From Streptomyces klenkii (lineage in GTDB: Bacteria > Actinomycetota > Actinomycetes > Streptomycetales > Streptomycetaceae): DNA of 64,000 nt. A model generated the notes under the pieces. It made no database searches. It was not told where the DNA came from and saw only the letters and a list, made by a program, of their open reading frames with translations. Shown here in pieces: positions 23,101 to 30,016 of this stretch. The position numbers and the translations under genes were made by a program. The stretch spans positions 1 to 64,000 of the forward strand of contig NZ_RBAM01000021.1 of NCBI RefSeq assembly GCF_003626645.1, read 5' to 3'. Position 1 is the first letter of the stretch; every line of letters begins with the position of its first letter.

Positions 23101-23872
23101 GATGCGGGAGTTCGCCCAGGCGCTGACGTCGGAGCTCAAGCGGCGCGCGGAGCTGCTGGGCCGGCTCGACTTCACGGCGTGGCACACGCAGCACGCGGCC
23201 GCATCCGCCGCGCAGGTGGTCGCGCCGCGGCGGGCGGCGGACGGCTCGGGCGACCTGGAGTCCGTACCGACGGGAACGCTCAAGCTGCGCACGCAGAAGG
23301 ACGGCCCGTCGCTCACGGCCCGGACGGCGCTGCCGCGCCTGGTGGTCCTGGTGGACGACTTCGACGCGCTGGTGGCCCCCGCCCTGGGCAGTACGGGCCG
23401 GCCGTCGGCGGGCTCGGTGGTCCGGGCGCTGGAAGCCGTGGCCCGGGACGGCGAGCGGCTCGGCGTGCACCTGGTGGCCGCGTCCGGCCGCCCGGACCGT
23501 ACGGCCGACACGGCGGCCGTCGAGCGGGCCGGGCTGCGCGCGACGCTGGAGATCGCCCCGCCGTCGGCGGACGGCACGCCCGGCGACGGCAGCGGCGCGG
23601 GCGAACCGGCCCCCGGCCGCGGCCGGCTGATGCGGCCGGACGACGACGTGACGACGCCGTTCCAGGCGGGCCGGGTGACGGGCCGCATCCCGCGGACGGC
23701 GACACTGCGCCCGACGGTCGTGCCGATCGACTGGCAGCGCATGGGCGACCCACCGACCCGCCGCCCCCTCCGCGAACTGGGCAACGGCCCGACGGACCTG
23801 GCCCTCCTCGCCAGCGCGCTCCAGCGCGCCGCGCAGTCAGCAGCGGCGGAGGCGGCACCGCCGCTGCTTTGA
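20153..23872 (+). CDS. FHA-domain FtsK/SpoIIIE-family ATPase, EssC-like, soluble
   Basis: 1239 residues from a TTG at 20153 (GAAGG site); an ATG at 20162 is an alternative. An N-terminal ubiquitin-like segment precedes an FHA phosphothreonine-binding domain (about residues 137-210; GRSATADIPLD, SRLHC, LRDLGSTNGT). A 260-residue Gly/Pro/Tyr-rich linker with repeated GSYRT and GADxYG pieces follows. The middle (about 540-780) matches the linker region of EssC-type proteins (RLWERGPDHPDLLTVRLG; LREAGSLGLAGPRGRLSAL). One FtsK-like ATPase follows, with Walker A GCAGSGKTELL near 922 and Walker B LVVLVDDFDAL near 1064. No membrane helices are seen, unlike true EssC/EccC. It is divergent from pkaA/pkaB, so it is a candidate reader of their phosphorylation. 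Its function is unknown. Confidence 0.85.
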   Translation: MTAMQIRLTVLGPLSGHHTTAPAVPAATCACDVLVTAPAGTALAGVASGLATAAAAAGCDLGTGAVVVYAGAERLDPQRSALGEPPLIDGAVLSLSAPADPERHAGVLMSGVPEAAARLHVVSGPDAGGVHLLHGGEVHVGRSATADIPLDDPDVSRLHCAVVLHDDGTITLRDLGSTNGTVLAGEPVGAEPVRLPAGELLRVGESVLSLHAADDSSPRVLPAAPDGEGHLRVGGSAPGASPAGAVAPPVRGAWLGAPAGVTGAGSTGLAAGPDFGGPAASGHDSATHGGRGFPLRDAAPGGLSVRVPAQPGPSGTAPQDGGRPNRAGASAQERGTSYGTGSVGRAGGFGGGVPGQDGGADAYGAKADAYGARGGAGTAGQAGADGGPGSYRTDDGPGSYRTPGPYRTTASGTGPAGRVAPPGSTLPGQDSGADPYGPGGTAGQAETNGVPGGFGSGLPGQAGQPDGAPGSPGPAPAGETGKRTRGRGIGAWARRLAGGRGGRGADADAWGGPEDDAGAEERARSEAAALRERWPDPAETLLTALGPGPRLWERGPDHPDLLTVRLGTADRHSAENGALLPSVPVTVALREAGSLGLAGPRGRLSALARSVLAQLAALHAPACLEFVLISADRARPVEERLAEWSWLGWLPQLRPVRGQDCRLLVAYDREQAAARTAELVRRLDEGPLGPHWATAAPAAVAAAAERHSGPYTVVIVDGDPGSAELRETVSRLAVGGSAAGIHLVCLADAPATTPASPVVSTLATARTAAPAFPYCGAVALLSGDVATVVQVIHRAPAQDGGARGGPEAEAPSGPAVIAAVDAVSRAWAERFARALAPLRMADGVAGGAAARVAAALPRSARLLDELGLARATPASLTARWAAATDRGSRPGGRAVAVLGAGPHGPLAVDLAADGPHLLVEGCAGSGKTELLRSLAASLAAADRPDRLSLVLVDGGGAERGEGLRLCTDLPHVSTYLAAADPVRMREFAQALTSELKRRAELLGRLDFTAWHTQHAAASAAQVVAPRRAADGSGDLESVPTGTLKLRTQKDGPSLTARTALPRLVVLVDDFDALVAPALGSTGRPSAGSVVRALEAVARDGERLGVHLVAASGRPDRTADTAAVERAGLRATLEIAPPSADGTPGDGSGAGEPAPGRGRLMRPDDDVTTPFQAGRVTGRIPRTATLRPTVVPIDWQRMGDPPTRRPLRELGNGPTDLALLASALQRAAQSAAAEAAPPLL

Positions 23873-23980
23873 CGCTGCGCGCCGGGGTGGGCACGGCCGG
23901 TGGACTCGGCGCCGCGCACACCGCCCGCCAAGCCCGCCCCCTGGGCCTGGGGCGCAGACACCCGGACCCGGGGCTGAGGC

Positions 23981-24033
23981 CGGCTCGGCACCGCCGGTCT
24001 GCGACATGGGGGCTGATCGCCGTCGCGGCGGGA
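23981..24033 (+). repeat. Dispersed intergenic repeat, copy A
   Basis: CGGCTCGGCACCGCCGGTCT ... GGGCTGATCGCCGTCGCGGC. It is nearly identical in its two conserved halves to copy C at 16072-16123 (opposite strand), 8 kb away. Confidence 0.8.
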
Positions 24034-24177
24034 CTGCGGTGCGCGGCACCGCGAGGTGCGGGCGTTCGCCGGGGCCGGCGGGAGAGCAGGCGCGGGAAGC
24101 CGGCCACAACGGCGCCCACGCGTCGACCCGCCCAGCTGCACACCGGTCGGCTCGCCCCGTCCCAAGGCTGAGGACAC

Positions 24178-24227
24178 CCCGGCACCGCCGGACTGCTGCG
24201 CGGGGGCCGATCGCCGTCGCGGCGGGA
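24178..24227 (+). repeat. Dispersed intergenic repeat, copy B
   Basis: CCCGGCACCGCCGGACTG ... GGGGGCCGATCGCCGTCGCG. It has the same backbone as copies A, C and D and lies about 145 bp after copy A in the same direction. Confidence 0.8.
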
Positions 24228-24640
24228 GGGCCGCGCGCGGCAGCGCGGGATGCGGACGCGGCGAGGCCTGCACGAGCGGGGAGCCGATCGCGACAGCGGC
24301 CTCTCGCCGACCGGCGCGACCCGGCACGGCGCGCATCCGCCGACTCACACGGCCCCCGGGCCAGGAGCTGACGGCAGCGCGGGGCCGCCGCCGTCGCGGC
24401 GGGGCGCGGGGCGCGGCCGCCCACCGGCCGGCTCGGTCGCCCCGGGCCCGGGGCCGTCCCCGTACCGCCCACCGCAGGTGACGCCGTATCACAGCCCGGT
24501 CACGATCAGTGAATTGCGCCCGATGGTGGTATTGCGGCGGCCCCCGGGCGGGCGTAGGACTGTCGCACGGGAGGCGAGCGCGGATGCGGGGGCCGACGTG
24601 CGGCGGCCGCCGGCGGGGAGCTCGTACGGGAGGGGCGGCT

Positions 24641-26002
24641 ATGCGGACTTCGCTTCGTTCGGTGCGCGGGGCGCGCAGCGCGCTCGCGCTCCTCGCGGCC
24701 GGGGCCCTGGCCCTGTCGGTCGCGGGGTGCGGCGACAGCGGCAGCGACGGCGGCGCCCCGCCGGGCGGCATCCGGCACACGGTCCAGCTTCCCAAGCTCA
24801 GCGGGCAGAAGCTGAAGGTGACGGCGGTCTGGACGGGAGCCGAGCAGAAGGGCTTCACGAAGGTCCTGGAGGAGTTCTCCCGGCGCACGGGCGCCGAAGT
24901 CGCCTACGTGCCCAGCGGCGACGACATGTCCGCCTTCGTCGGCTCGAAGATCGCGGGCGGCGACCCTCCGGACGTGGCGATGCTGCAACAGCCCGGGGCG
25001 TTACGCGAGTTCGCGCAGAAGGGCTGGCTCAAGCCCCTCGGCAGCGAGGCGTCGGCGGAGCTGGACAAGAATTTCACGAAGGGCTGGCAGGACCTCGGCT
25101 CGTACGAGGGCAAGCACTACGGCGTCTACTTCAAGGTCAGCAACAAGTCCCTGGTCTGGTACAACACGAAGGTCTTCGAGGGCGCCGGGGCGAAGGAGCC
25201 GAAGACCTGGCCGGAGTTCCTGAGCACCGCGCAGCTGATCGCCGACTACGGCATCCCGCCGGTGTCGGTGGGCGGGGCGGACGGCTGGACGCTCACCGAC
25301 TGGTTCGAGAACGTCTACCTCTCGCAGGCGGGCCCCGAGAAGTACGACCTGCTGGCGCAGCACCGGATCCCGTGGACGGACCCGTCCGTGAAGGACGCCC
25401 TGACGGTGCTCGGGCGGCTCTTCGGCGGGAAGGGCCTGCTGGCGGACGGCAACGACGGGGCGCTCCAGACGCAGTTCCCGACCTCGGTCACGCAGACGTT
25501 CACGGGAGGGGAGGAGCCGAAGGCCGCCATGGTCTTCGAGGGCGACTTCGCGGCGGCGAACGTCATCGGGGCGGGGGCGCGGATAGGCAAGGAGGCCAAG
25601 GTCTTCCCGTTCCCCGCGGTGGGGGCGAAGGCGCCGGTGGTGACCGGCGGCGACGTGGGCGTGGCGCTGAAGGACGGCCCGGCGGCTCAGGCCCTGCTGA
25701 CGTTCCTCGCCTCGGCCGACGCGGCGCAGGTGTGGGCCGGGCAGGGCGGCTTCCTGTCCGCCAACAAGAACCTGGACCTCGCCGCCTACCCCGACGACAC
25801 GCTCCGCTCCATCGCGCGGGCCGTGATCGCGGCGGGCGACGGCTTCCGCTTCGACATGTCCGACCTGGCGCCCGCCTCCTTCGGCGGCAAGCCGGGCCAA
25901 GGCGAGTGGAAGGACCTCCAGGATTTCCTGAAGGACCCCGGTGACGTGGCGGGCACCCAGCGGAAGCTGGAGTCCGACGCGGCCAAGGCGTTCAAGAGCT
26001 GA
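24641..26002 (+). CDS. Sugar ABC transporter substrate-binding lipoprotein
   Basis: 453 residues from the ATG at 24641 (GGGAGGGG site). A lipoprotein signal with lipobox LSVAGC anchors it to the outside of the membrane. The rest is a family-1 solute-binding fold: LKVTAVWTGAEQKGFTKVLE at the start, then aromatic-rich sugar-contacting segments such as YGVYFKVSNKSLVWYNTKVF. It delivers a sugar or oligosaccharide to the two permeases encoded next. The stop lies 15 bp before the first permease. The sugar cannot be told from the sequence. Confidence 0.93.
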   Translation: MRTSLRSVRGARSALALLAAGALALSVAGCGDSGSDGGAPPGGIRHTVQLPKLSGQKLKVTAVWTGAEQKGFTKVLEEFSRRTGAEVAYVPSGDDMSAFVGSKIAGGDPPDVAMLQQPGALREFAQKGWLKPLGSEASAELDKNFTKGWQDLGSYEGKHYGVYFKVSNKSLVWYNTKVFEGAGAKEPKTWPEFLSTAQLIADYGIPPVSVGGADGWTLTDWFENVYLSQAGPEKYDLLAQHRIPWTDPSVKDALTVLGRLFGGKGLLADGNDGALQTQFPTSVTQTFTGGEEPKAAMVFEGDFAAANVIGAGARIGKEAKVFPFPAVGAKAPVVTGGDVGVALKDGPAAQALLTFLASADAAQVWAGQGGFLSANKNLDLAAYPDDTLRSIARAVIAAGDGFRFDMSDLAPASFGGKPGQGEWKDLQDFLKDPGDVAGTQRKLESDAAKAFKS

Positions 26003-26017
26003 CGGGAGGCCCGCACG

Positions 26018-27376
26018 ATGTCGACCGCAACCGCGGGCGGCGCTGCGGCCCCCGGGCCGCCCCGCCCCACCGCGAACCGCACGAAAAAGGCCAGGAGCAT
26101 GCAGGGCACCCGCCTCTGGGTGGCCGCCCTCTTCCTGCTGCCCGCGCTGGCGCTGCTCGGCGCGCTCGTCGTCTACCCCATCGGCTACTCGGTGTGGCGC
26201 AGCCTCTTCGACGCGAGCGGCAACGGGTTCGTGGGCGTGGACAACTACCACGAGGTGTTCACCGACGACCGGATCCGTACGGCGCTGAAGAACAACGTCA
26301 TCTGGGTCGTCGTGGCGCCGTCCGTGGCCACCGCCCTCGGCCTGGTCTTCGCCGTGCTCACCGAACGGGTGCGCTGGGGCACGGCGTTCAAGCTCGTCGT
26401 CTTCATGCCGATGGCGATCTCGATGCTGGCCTCGGGCATCATCTTCCGGCTGGTGTACGAGCAGAACCCGGACCGCGGCGTGGCGAACGCGGTGTGGGTG
26501 GGGATCCACGACACGTTCTCGCCGCCCGCGCCCTTCCCCGGCGCGCACCCCAGGGGCGACGCGCCGCTGACGGAGAGCCACGGCGCGTTCACGACCAGGG
26601 CGGTGGTGAAGGCGGGCAGCGCGACCGCCCTGCCGCTGGTGGGCGCCAAGCCCGCGGACATGAAGGGCGCCAAGGACGCCATCCCGGCGCGGGACGTCGC
26701 CGGGAAGGTCACCGGCACGGTGTGGCGGGACTTCACGCGCGGCGGCGGTGGCACCCCGGGGAAGATCGACCAGGGCGAGGAGGCCCTGGAGGGCGTGACG
26801 GTGGAGGCGGTCAAGGACGGCCGGACCGTCGCCTCGGCCACCTCGGCCGCCGACGGCACCTTCACCCTGCCCGGCACGGCGGACGGCGCCCAGCTGCGCC
26901 TGCCCGCCTCGAACTTCGCCGCGCCCTACAACGGCGTCGACTGGCTGGGCCCCTCGCTCGTCACCCCGGCCATCATCGGCGCGTACATCTGGATGTGGGC
27001 GGGCTTCGCGATGGTGCTGATCGCGGCGGGGCTCGCGAGCGTGCCGCGGGAGCTGCTGGAGGCGGCGCGGGTCGACGGCGCGAACGAGTGGCAGGTCTTC
27101 CGCAGGGTGACGGTGCCGCTGCTGGCGCCGGTGCTCGCCGTCGTGCTGATCACGCTGATGATCAACGTGTTGAAGATCTTCGACCTCGTCTACATCATCG
27201 CGCCGGGGGCCAGCCTGGACAAGGCGAACGTGCTGGCCCTCCAGCTGTACCAGTCCTCCTTCGGCACGGACGTCAACCAGGGCGTGGGCAGCGCGATCGC
27301 GGTCTTCCTGCTGGTGCTCGTCCTGCCGGTGATGTACGTCAACCTCCGGCGGATCCGAAGGGAGCGGCGGCGATGA
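26018..27376 (+). CDS. Sugar ABC transporter permease 1 with extracytoplasmic Ig-like insertion
   Basis: 452 residues, much longer than the usual 290-320. Helices 1-3 lie at about 33-63, 90-115 and 122-145. Helices 4-6 follow at about 313 onward, including the cytoplasmic EAA loop (PRELLEAARVDGANEWQVF) that docks the ATPase. Between helices 3 and 4 the normally short outside loop is expanded to about 150 residues (164-310). It contains a domain like carboxypeptidase-regulatory or SdrD-B folds (GKVTGTVWRDF, EEALEGVTVEAVKDG, SAADGTFTLPG). The GGGAGG site precedes the ATG at 26018. Its stop overlaps the start of permease 2. Confidence 0.93.
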   Translation: MSTATAGGAAAPGPPRPTANRTKKARSMQGTRLWVAALFLLPALALLGALVVYPIGYSVWRSLFDASGNGFVGVDNYHEVFTDDRIRTALKNNVIWVVVAPSVATALGLVFAVLTERVRWGTAFKLVVFMPMAISMLASGIIFRLVYEQNPDRGVANAVWVGIHDTFSPPAPFPGAHPRGDAPLTESHGAFTTRAVVKAGSATALPLVGAKPADMKGAKDAIPARDVAGKVTGTVWRDFTRGGGGTPGKIDQGEEALEGVTVEAVKDGRTVASATSAADGTFTLPGTADGAQLRLPASNFAAPYNGVDWLGPSLVTPAIIGAYIWMWAGFAMVLIAAGLASVPRELLEAARVDGANEWQVFRRVTVPLLAPVLAVVLITLMINVLKIFDLVYIIAPGASLDKANVLALQLYQSSFGTDVNQGVGSAIAVFLLVLVLPVMYVNLRRIRRERRR

Positions 27377-28254
27377 CCACGCTGGACACGGCCGTACGGG
27401 CCAGGCAGTCGCTTCCCGCGCGGATCGCCGCGCGGCTGGGCGGCGGGGCGGTGCGGTTCTTCCTCGTCGCGGTCGGGCTGTTCTGGCTGACGCCGACGGT
27501 GGGGCTGCTGCTGTCCTCGCTGCGGGACAAGCGGGACATCGCGGCGTCGGGCTGGTGGCAGGTCTTCTCCCACCCGGCACAGCTGACCACCGACAGCTAC
27601 AGCAAGCTCTTCCACAACGACACGGTGATGCAGTCCCTCGGCACCACGGCCCTCATCACCGTGCCCGCGACGGTGCTGGTGATCCTCGTCGGCGCCCTCG
27701 CCGGTTACGCCTTCGCCTGGCTCGACTTCCCGGGCCGCGACTGGTGGTTCATGGCCGTGGTGGGGCTGCTGGTGGTGCCGGTGCAGGTGGCCCTGATCCC
27801 GGTGGCCAAGCTCTTCAACACCCTCGGCATCTTCGAGAGCACGCCCGGCGTGGTGCTCTTCCACACGGCCTTCGGCCTGCCCTTCGCGGTCTTCCTGCTG
27901 CGGAACTTCTTCGCGGAGATCCCGCGGGAGCTGCTGGAGGCCGCCCGGCTGGACGGGGCGGGCGAACTGCGGCTGTTCCTGCGGGTGGTGCTGCCGCTGG
28001 GCGGGCCGGCCATCGCCTCGCTGGGGATCTTCCAGTTCCTGTGGGTGTGGAACGACATGCTGATCGCGCTGATCTTCGCGGACAGCGGGCACCCGCCGGT
28101 CACGGTCGCCTTGCAGCAGCAGGTCCGGCAGTTCGGCGACAACATCGACATCCTCGCCTCGGGCGCGTTCTTGTCGATGGCGGTGCCGCTGGCGGTGTTC
28201 TTCGCTTTCCAGCGGCAGTTCGTGAGCGGGGTGATGGCTGGGGCGGTGAAGTGA
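27373..28254 (+). CDS. Sugar ABC transporter permease 2
   Basis: 293 residues from the ATG at 27373, overlapping the permease 1 stop by 4 bp (ATGA). Six predicted helices and the EAA loop IPRELLEAARLDGAGELRLF are typical of the MalG-like partner. It forms the channel with permease 1. No ATP-binding subunit is encoded nearby. In Streptomyces many such importers share the ATPase MsiK, which is encoded elsewhere. The operon ends here; the next gene is convergent only 39 bp away and no clear terminator hairpin is visible between them. Confidence 0.95.
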   Translation: MTTLDTAVRARQSLPARIAARLGGGAVRFFLVAVGLFWLTPTVGLLLSSLRDKRDIAASGWWQVFSHPAQLTTDSYSKLFHNDTVMQSLGTTALITVPATVLVILVGALAGYAFAWLDFPGRDWWFMAVVGLLVVPVQVALIPVAKLFNTLGIFESTPGVVLFHTAFGLPFAVFLLRNFFAEIPRELLEAARLDGAGELRLFLRVVLPLGGPAIASLGIFQFLWVWNDMLIALIFADSGHPPVTVALQQQVRQFGDNIDILASGAFLSMAVPLAVFFAFQRQFVSGVMAGAVK

Positions 28255-28293
28255 CCGTCATGACCTCTCATATCTTCGGTCCTGCCTCCGGGC

Positions 28294-29916
28294 CTACCTC
28301 CGGACGTACAGCGACACCATGCCCCCGCGCACGAACACGGCCGCTTCCCTCTCCTCCCGGCAGAACTCCGCCAGCACATCCGCCTTCGCCGACTCGGCCC
28401 GCTGCCCGCGGAACCACCGGGTGCCCACCGTGTTGGTGTCCCCCACGACCCACACCCGGCTCCCGGACGGCAGCCGGGCCAGCCGCTCGCGCAGCTCCCC
28501 CGCACCGACCTCGGTGCCGAAGAGCGTGCCGGACGCGGCCGGTGACCTCTTCAGGGTGAGGTCGTACAGGCCGGTGAAGTCGCGGGGGTAGGCGAGGGCC
28601 ACGCGCCGCTCGTACTGCGGCAGGAACAGCACCGCGTCCCCCGGCCGCGCCAGGCGGCCGGCCGCCGCGGCGACCGGGGCCAGTGCGTCGCCGCGGCTGG
28701 TGGGCAGGCGCTCGCGCTCGTGCAGCGGCAGCTGTACGGCGAAGGCGGCCAGCACGGCCGCGGCACCGAGCGCCGTCACGGTCCGCCGCCACGGCACGAG
28801 GCCCAGGATCCGCTCGGCGCCGGCCGCGGCGAGCAGCGGCACGCCGGCCAGGCAGAACAGCAGGTAGCGGTCGAGGAACAGCGGCTGGTACCGGGCGGCG
28901 GCGTAGAGCAGCACGGGCGGGACGACCGCCCAGGGCAGGGCGACCGCGGTGAGCCCGAGGGCCCCGCCGCGGGGCGAGGGCGACGGCGCCGCCCCGCGGA
29001 GGCCGGGCCTCGCCCCGCGCAGGCCGGACACCGACCCGCGCAGGCCCCGCACCGGGGCGAGGACGGCGACCGCGGCCAGGACGAGCACCGCAACCAGAAC
29101 CGCCCGCTCCGGGCCGGCGAACGCCTTCACCAGCGCCTCGGCCTCGGGCAGGCCCGGGGTACGGATCCAGGAGACCTGCGCGCTCTGCCCCCGGGAGACG
29201 ATCACCAGCGGTATCAGCAGCAGGCAGGCGGCCGCCGCAGCGCACCCCCAGCGCCGCCAGGTCCGCCACGGCGCCCGGGAGAGCAGCAGGGTGACGGCGT
29301 GCGCCGCGAGGAGCAGGACCGCGAACTCGTGCAGGAGCGCCGTGCCGGCCATCACCGCGCCGTAGCCGGCCCACCGCCCGTACGAGCCGTGCCCGGCGGC
29401 GCGGACCAGCAGCCAGGTGCCGAGCGCGGCGCCCGTCGCGACGAGGGCGTACGAGCGGCCCTCCTGCGCGTAGTGGCTGACGAACGGCGTGACCGCGTAG
29501 AGCAGCCCGGCCCACAGGCCGACGCGCGGCCGGGCCAGCCGGCAGCCCAGGGCGCCGACGAGCGCGGCGGTGGCGGCGGACGCGGCGACAGACGGCAGCC
29601 GCAGCGCTATCTCGTCCGGGCGCACGGCGAGGACGGCGTGCATCAGCAGGTAGTACAGGCCGTGCACGGCGTCGATCGTGCCCAGCACGTGCCGCATCTC
29701 CGGCAGGGACCGGCGCGCCACCTGGAACGTGGCGCTCTCGTCCCGCCACATCGTCCCCCGGTCCAGGCCCCACAGCCCGAGGACGAGCATGACGGCGGCG
29801 GGGACGGCCACGGCGAGGACGGCGCCGCGCGTCGGGCGGGCGCGGACCGGAGGGGGCTGCGCCGCCGCCCCCTCCGGCGCGGCCGCTCCTGGCCGCTCCA
29901 GCTCTGTCAGCCCCAT
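28294..29916 (-). CDS. Multi-membrane-spanning GT-C glycosyltransferase (GT39/ArnT-like)
   Basis: 540 residues from the ATG at 29916. After a Pro/Ala-rich cytoplasmic N-terminus and helix 1 comes the first outside loop with the acidic pair MWRDESATF, the catalytic signature of GT-C enzymes that use polyprenyl-phosphate sugars. About ten helices follow. A short Arg/Gly-rich repeat (RGLRGSVSGLRGARPGLRG) interrupts the middle, and the C-terminal soluble outside domain begins after about residue 400. It probably transfers mannose or another sugar from a lipid carrier to an envelope acceptor. The polyprenyl-phosphate-mannose synthase encoded at 38543 is a possible donor source. The acceptor is unknown. 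Confidence 0.85.
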   Translation of the reverse strand: MGLTELERPGAAAPEGAAAQPPPVRARPTRGAVLAVAVPAAVMLVLGLWGLDRGTMWRDESATFQVARRSLPEMRHVLGTIDAVHGLYYLLMHAVLAVRPDEIALRLPSVAASAATAALVGALGCRLARPRVGLWAGLLYAVTPFVSHYAQEGRSYALVATGAALGTWLLVRAAGHGSYGRWAGYGAVMAGTALLHEFAVLLLAAHAVTLLLSRAPWRTWRRWGCAAAAACLLLIPLVIVSRGQSAQVSWIRTPGLPEAEALVKAFAGPERAVLVAVLVLAAVAVLAPVRGLRGSVSGLRGARPGLRGAAPSPSPRGGALGLTAVALPWAVVPPVLLYAAARYQPLFLDRYLLFCLAGVPLLAAAGAERILGLVPWRRTVTALGAAAVLAAFAVQLPLHERERLPTSRGDALAPVAAAAGRLARPGDAVLFLPQYERRVALAYPRDFTGLYDLTLKRSPAASGTLFGTEVGAGELRERLARLPSGSRVWVVGDTNTVGTRWFRGQRAESAKADVLAEFCREEREAAVFVRGGMVSLYVRR

Positions 29917-30016
29917 CGCTCCGTCCCCTCCCCGGTCCTGACGGACCCGGACACCCGGCCACACCGGACTTCCCAATGCGCCGCTTTATACAGATTCATC
30001 GGTAAAACTGTCTTTC

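Larger units (their letters stand above)
23873..24640. other. 768-bp gap before the sugar ABC operon
   Basis: I see no convincing gene here. The region holds two copies of the dispersed repeat (23981-24033 and 24178-24227), a partial piece near 24380-24410, and an AT-richer stretch at 24480-24535 that probably contains the ABC operon promoter and operator. Several open frames cross it but lack ribosome binding sites and family-like content. Confidence 0.6.
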
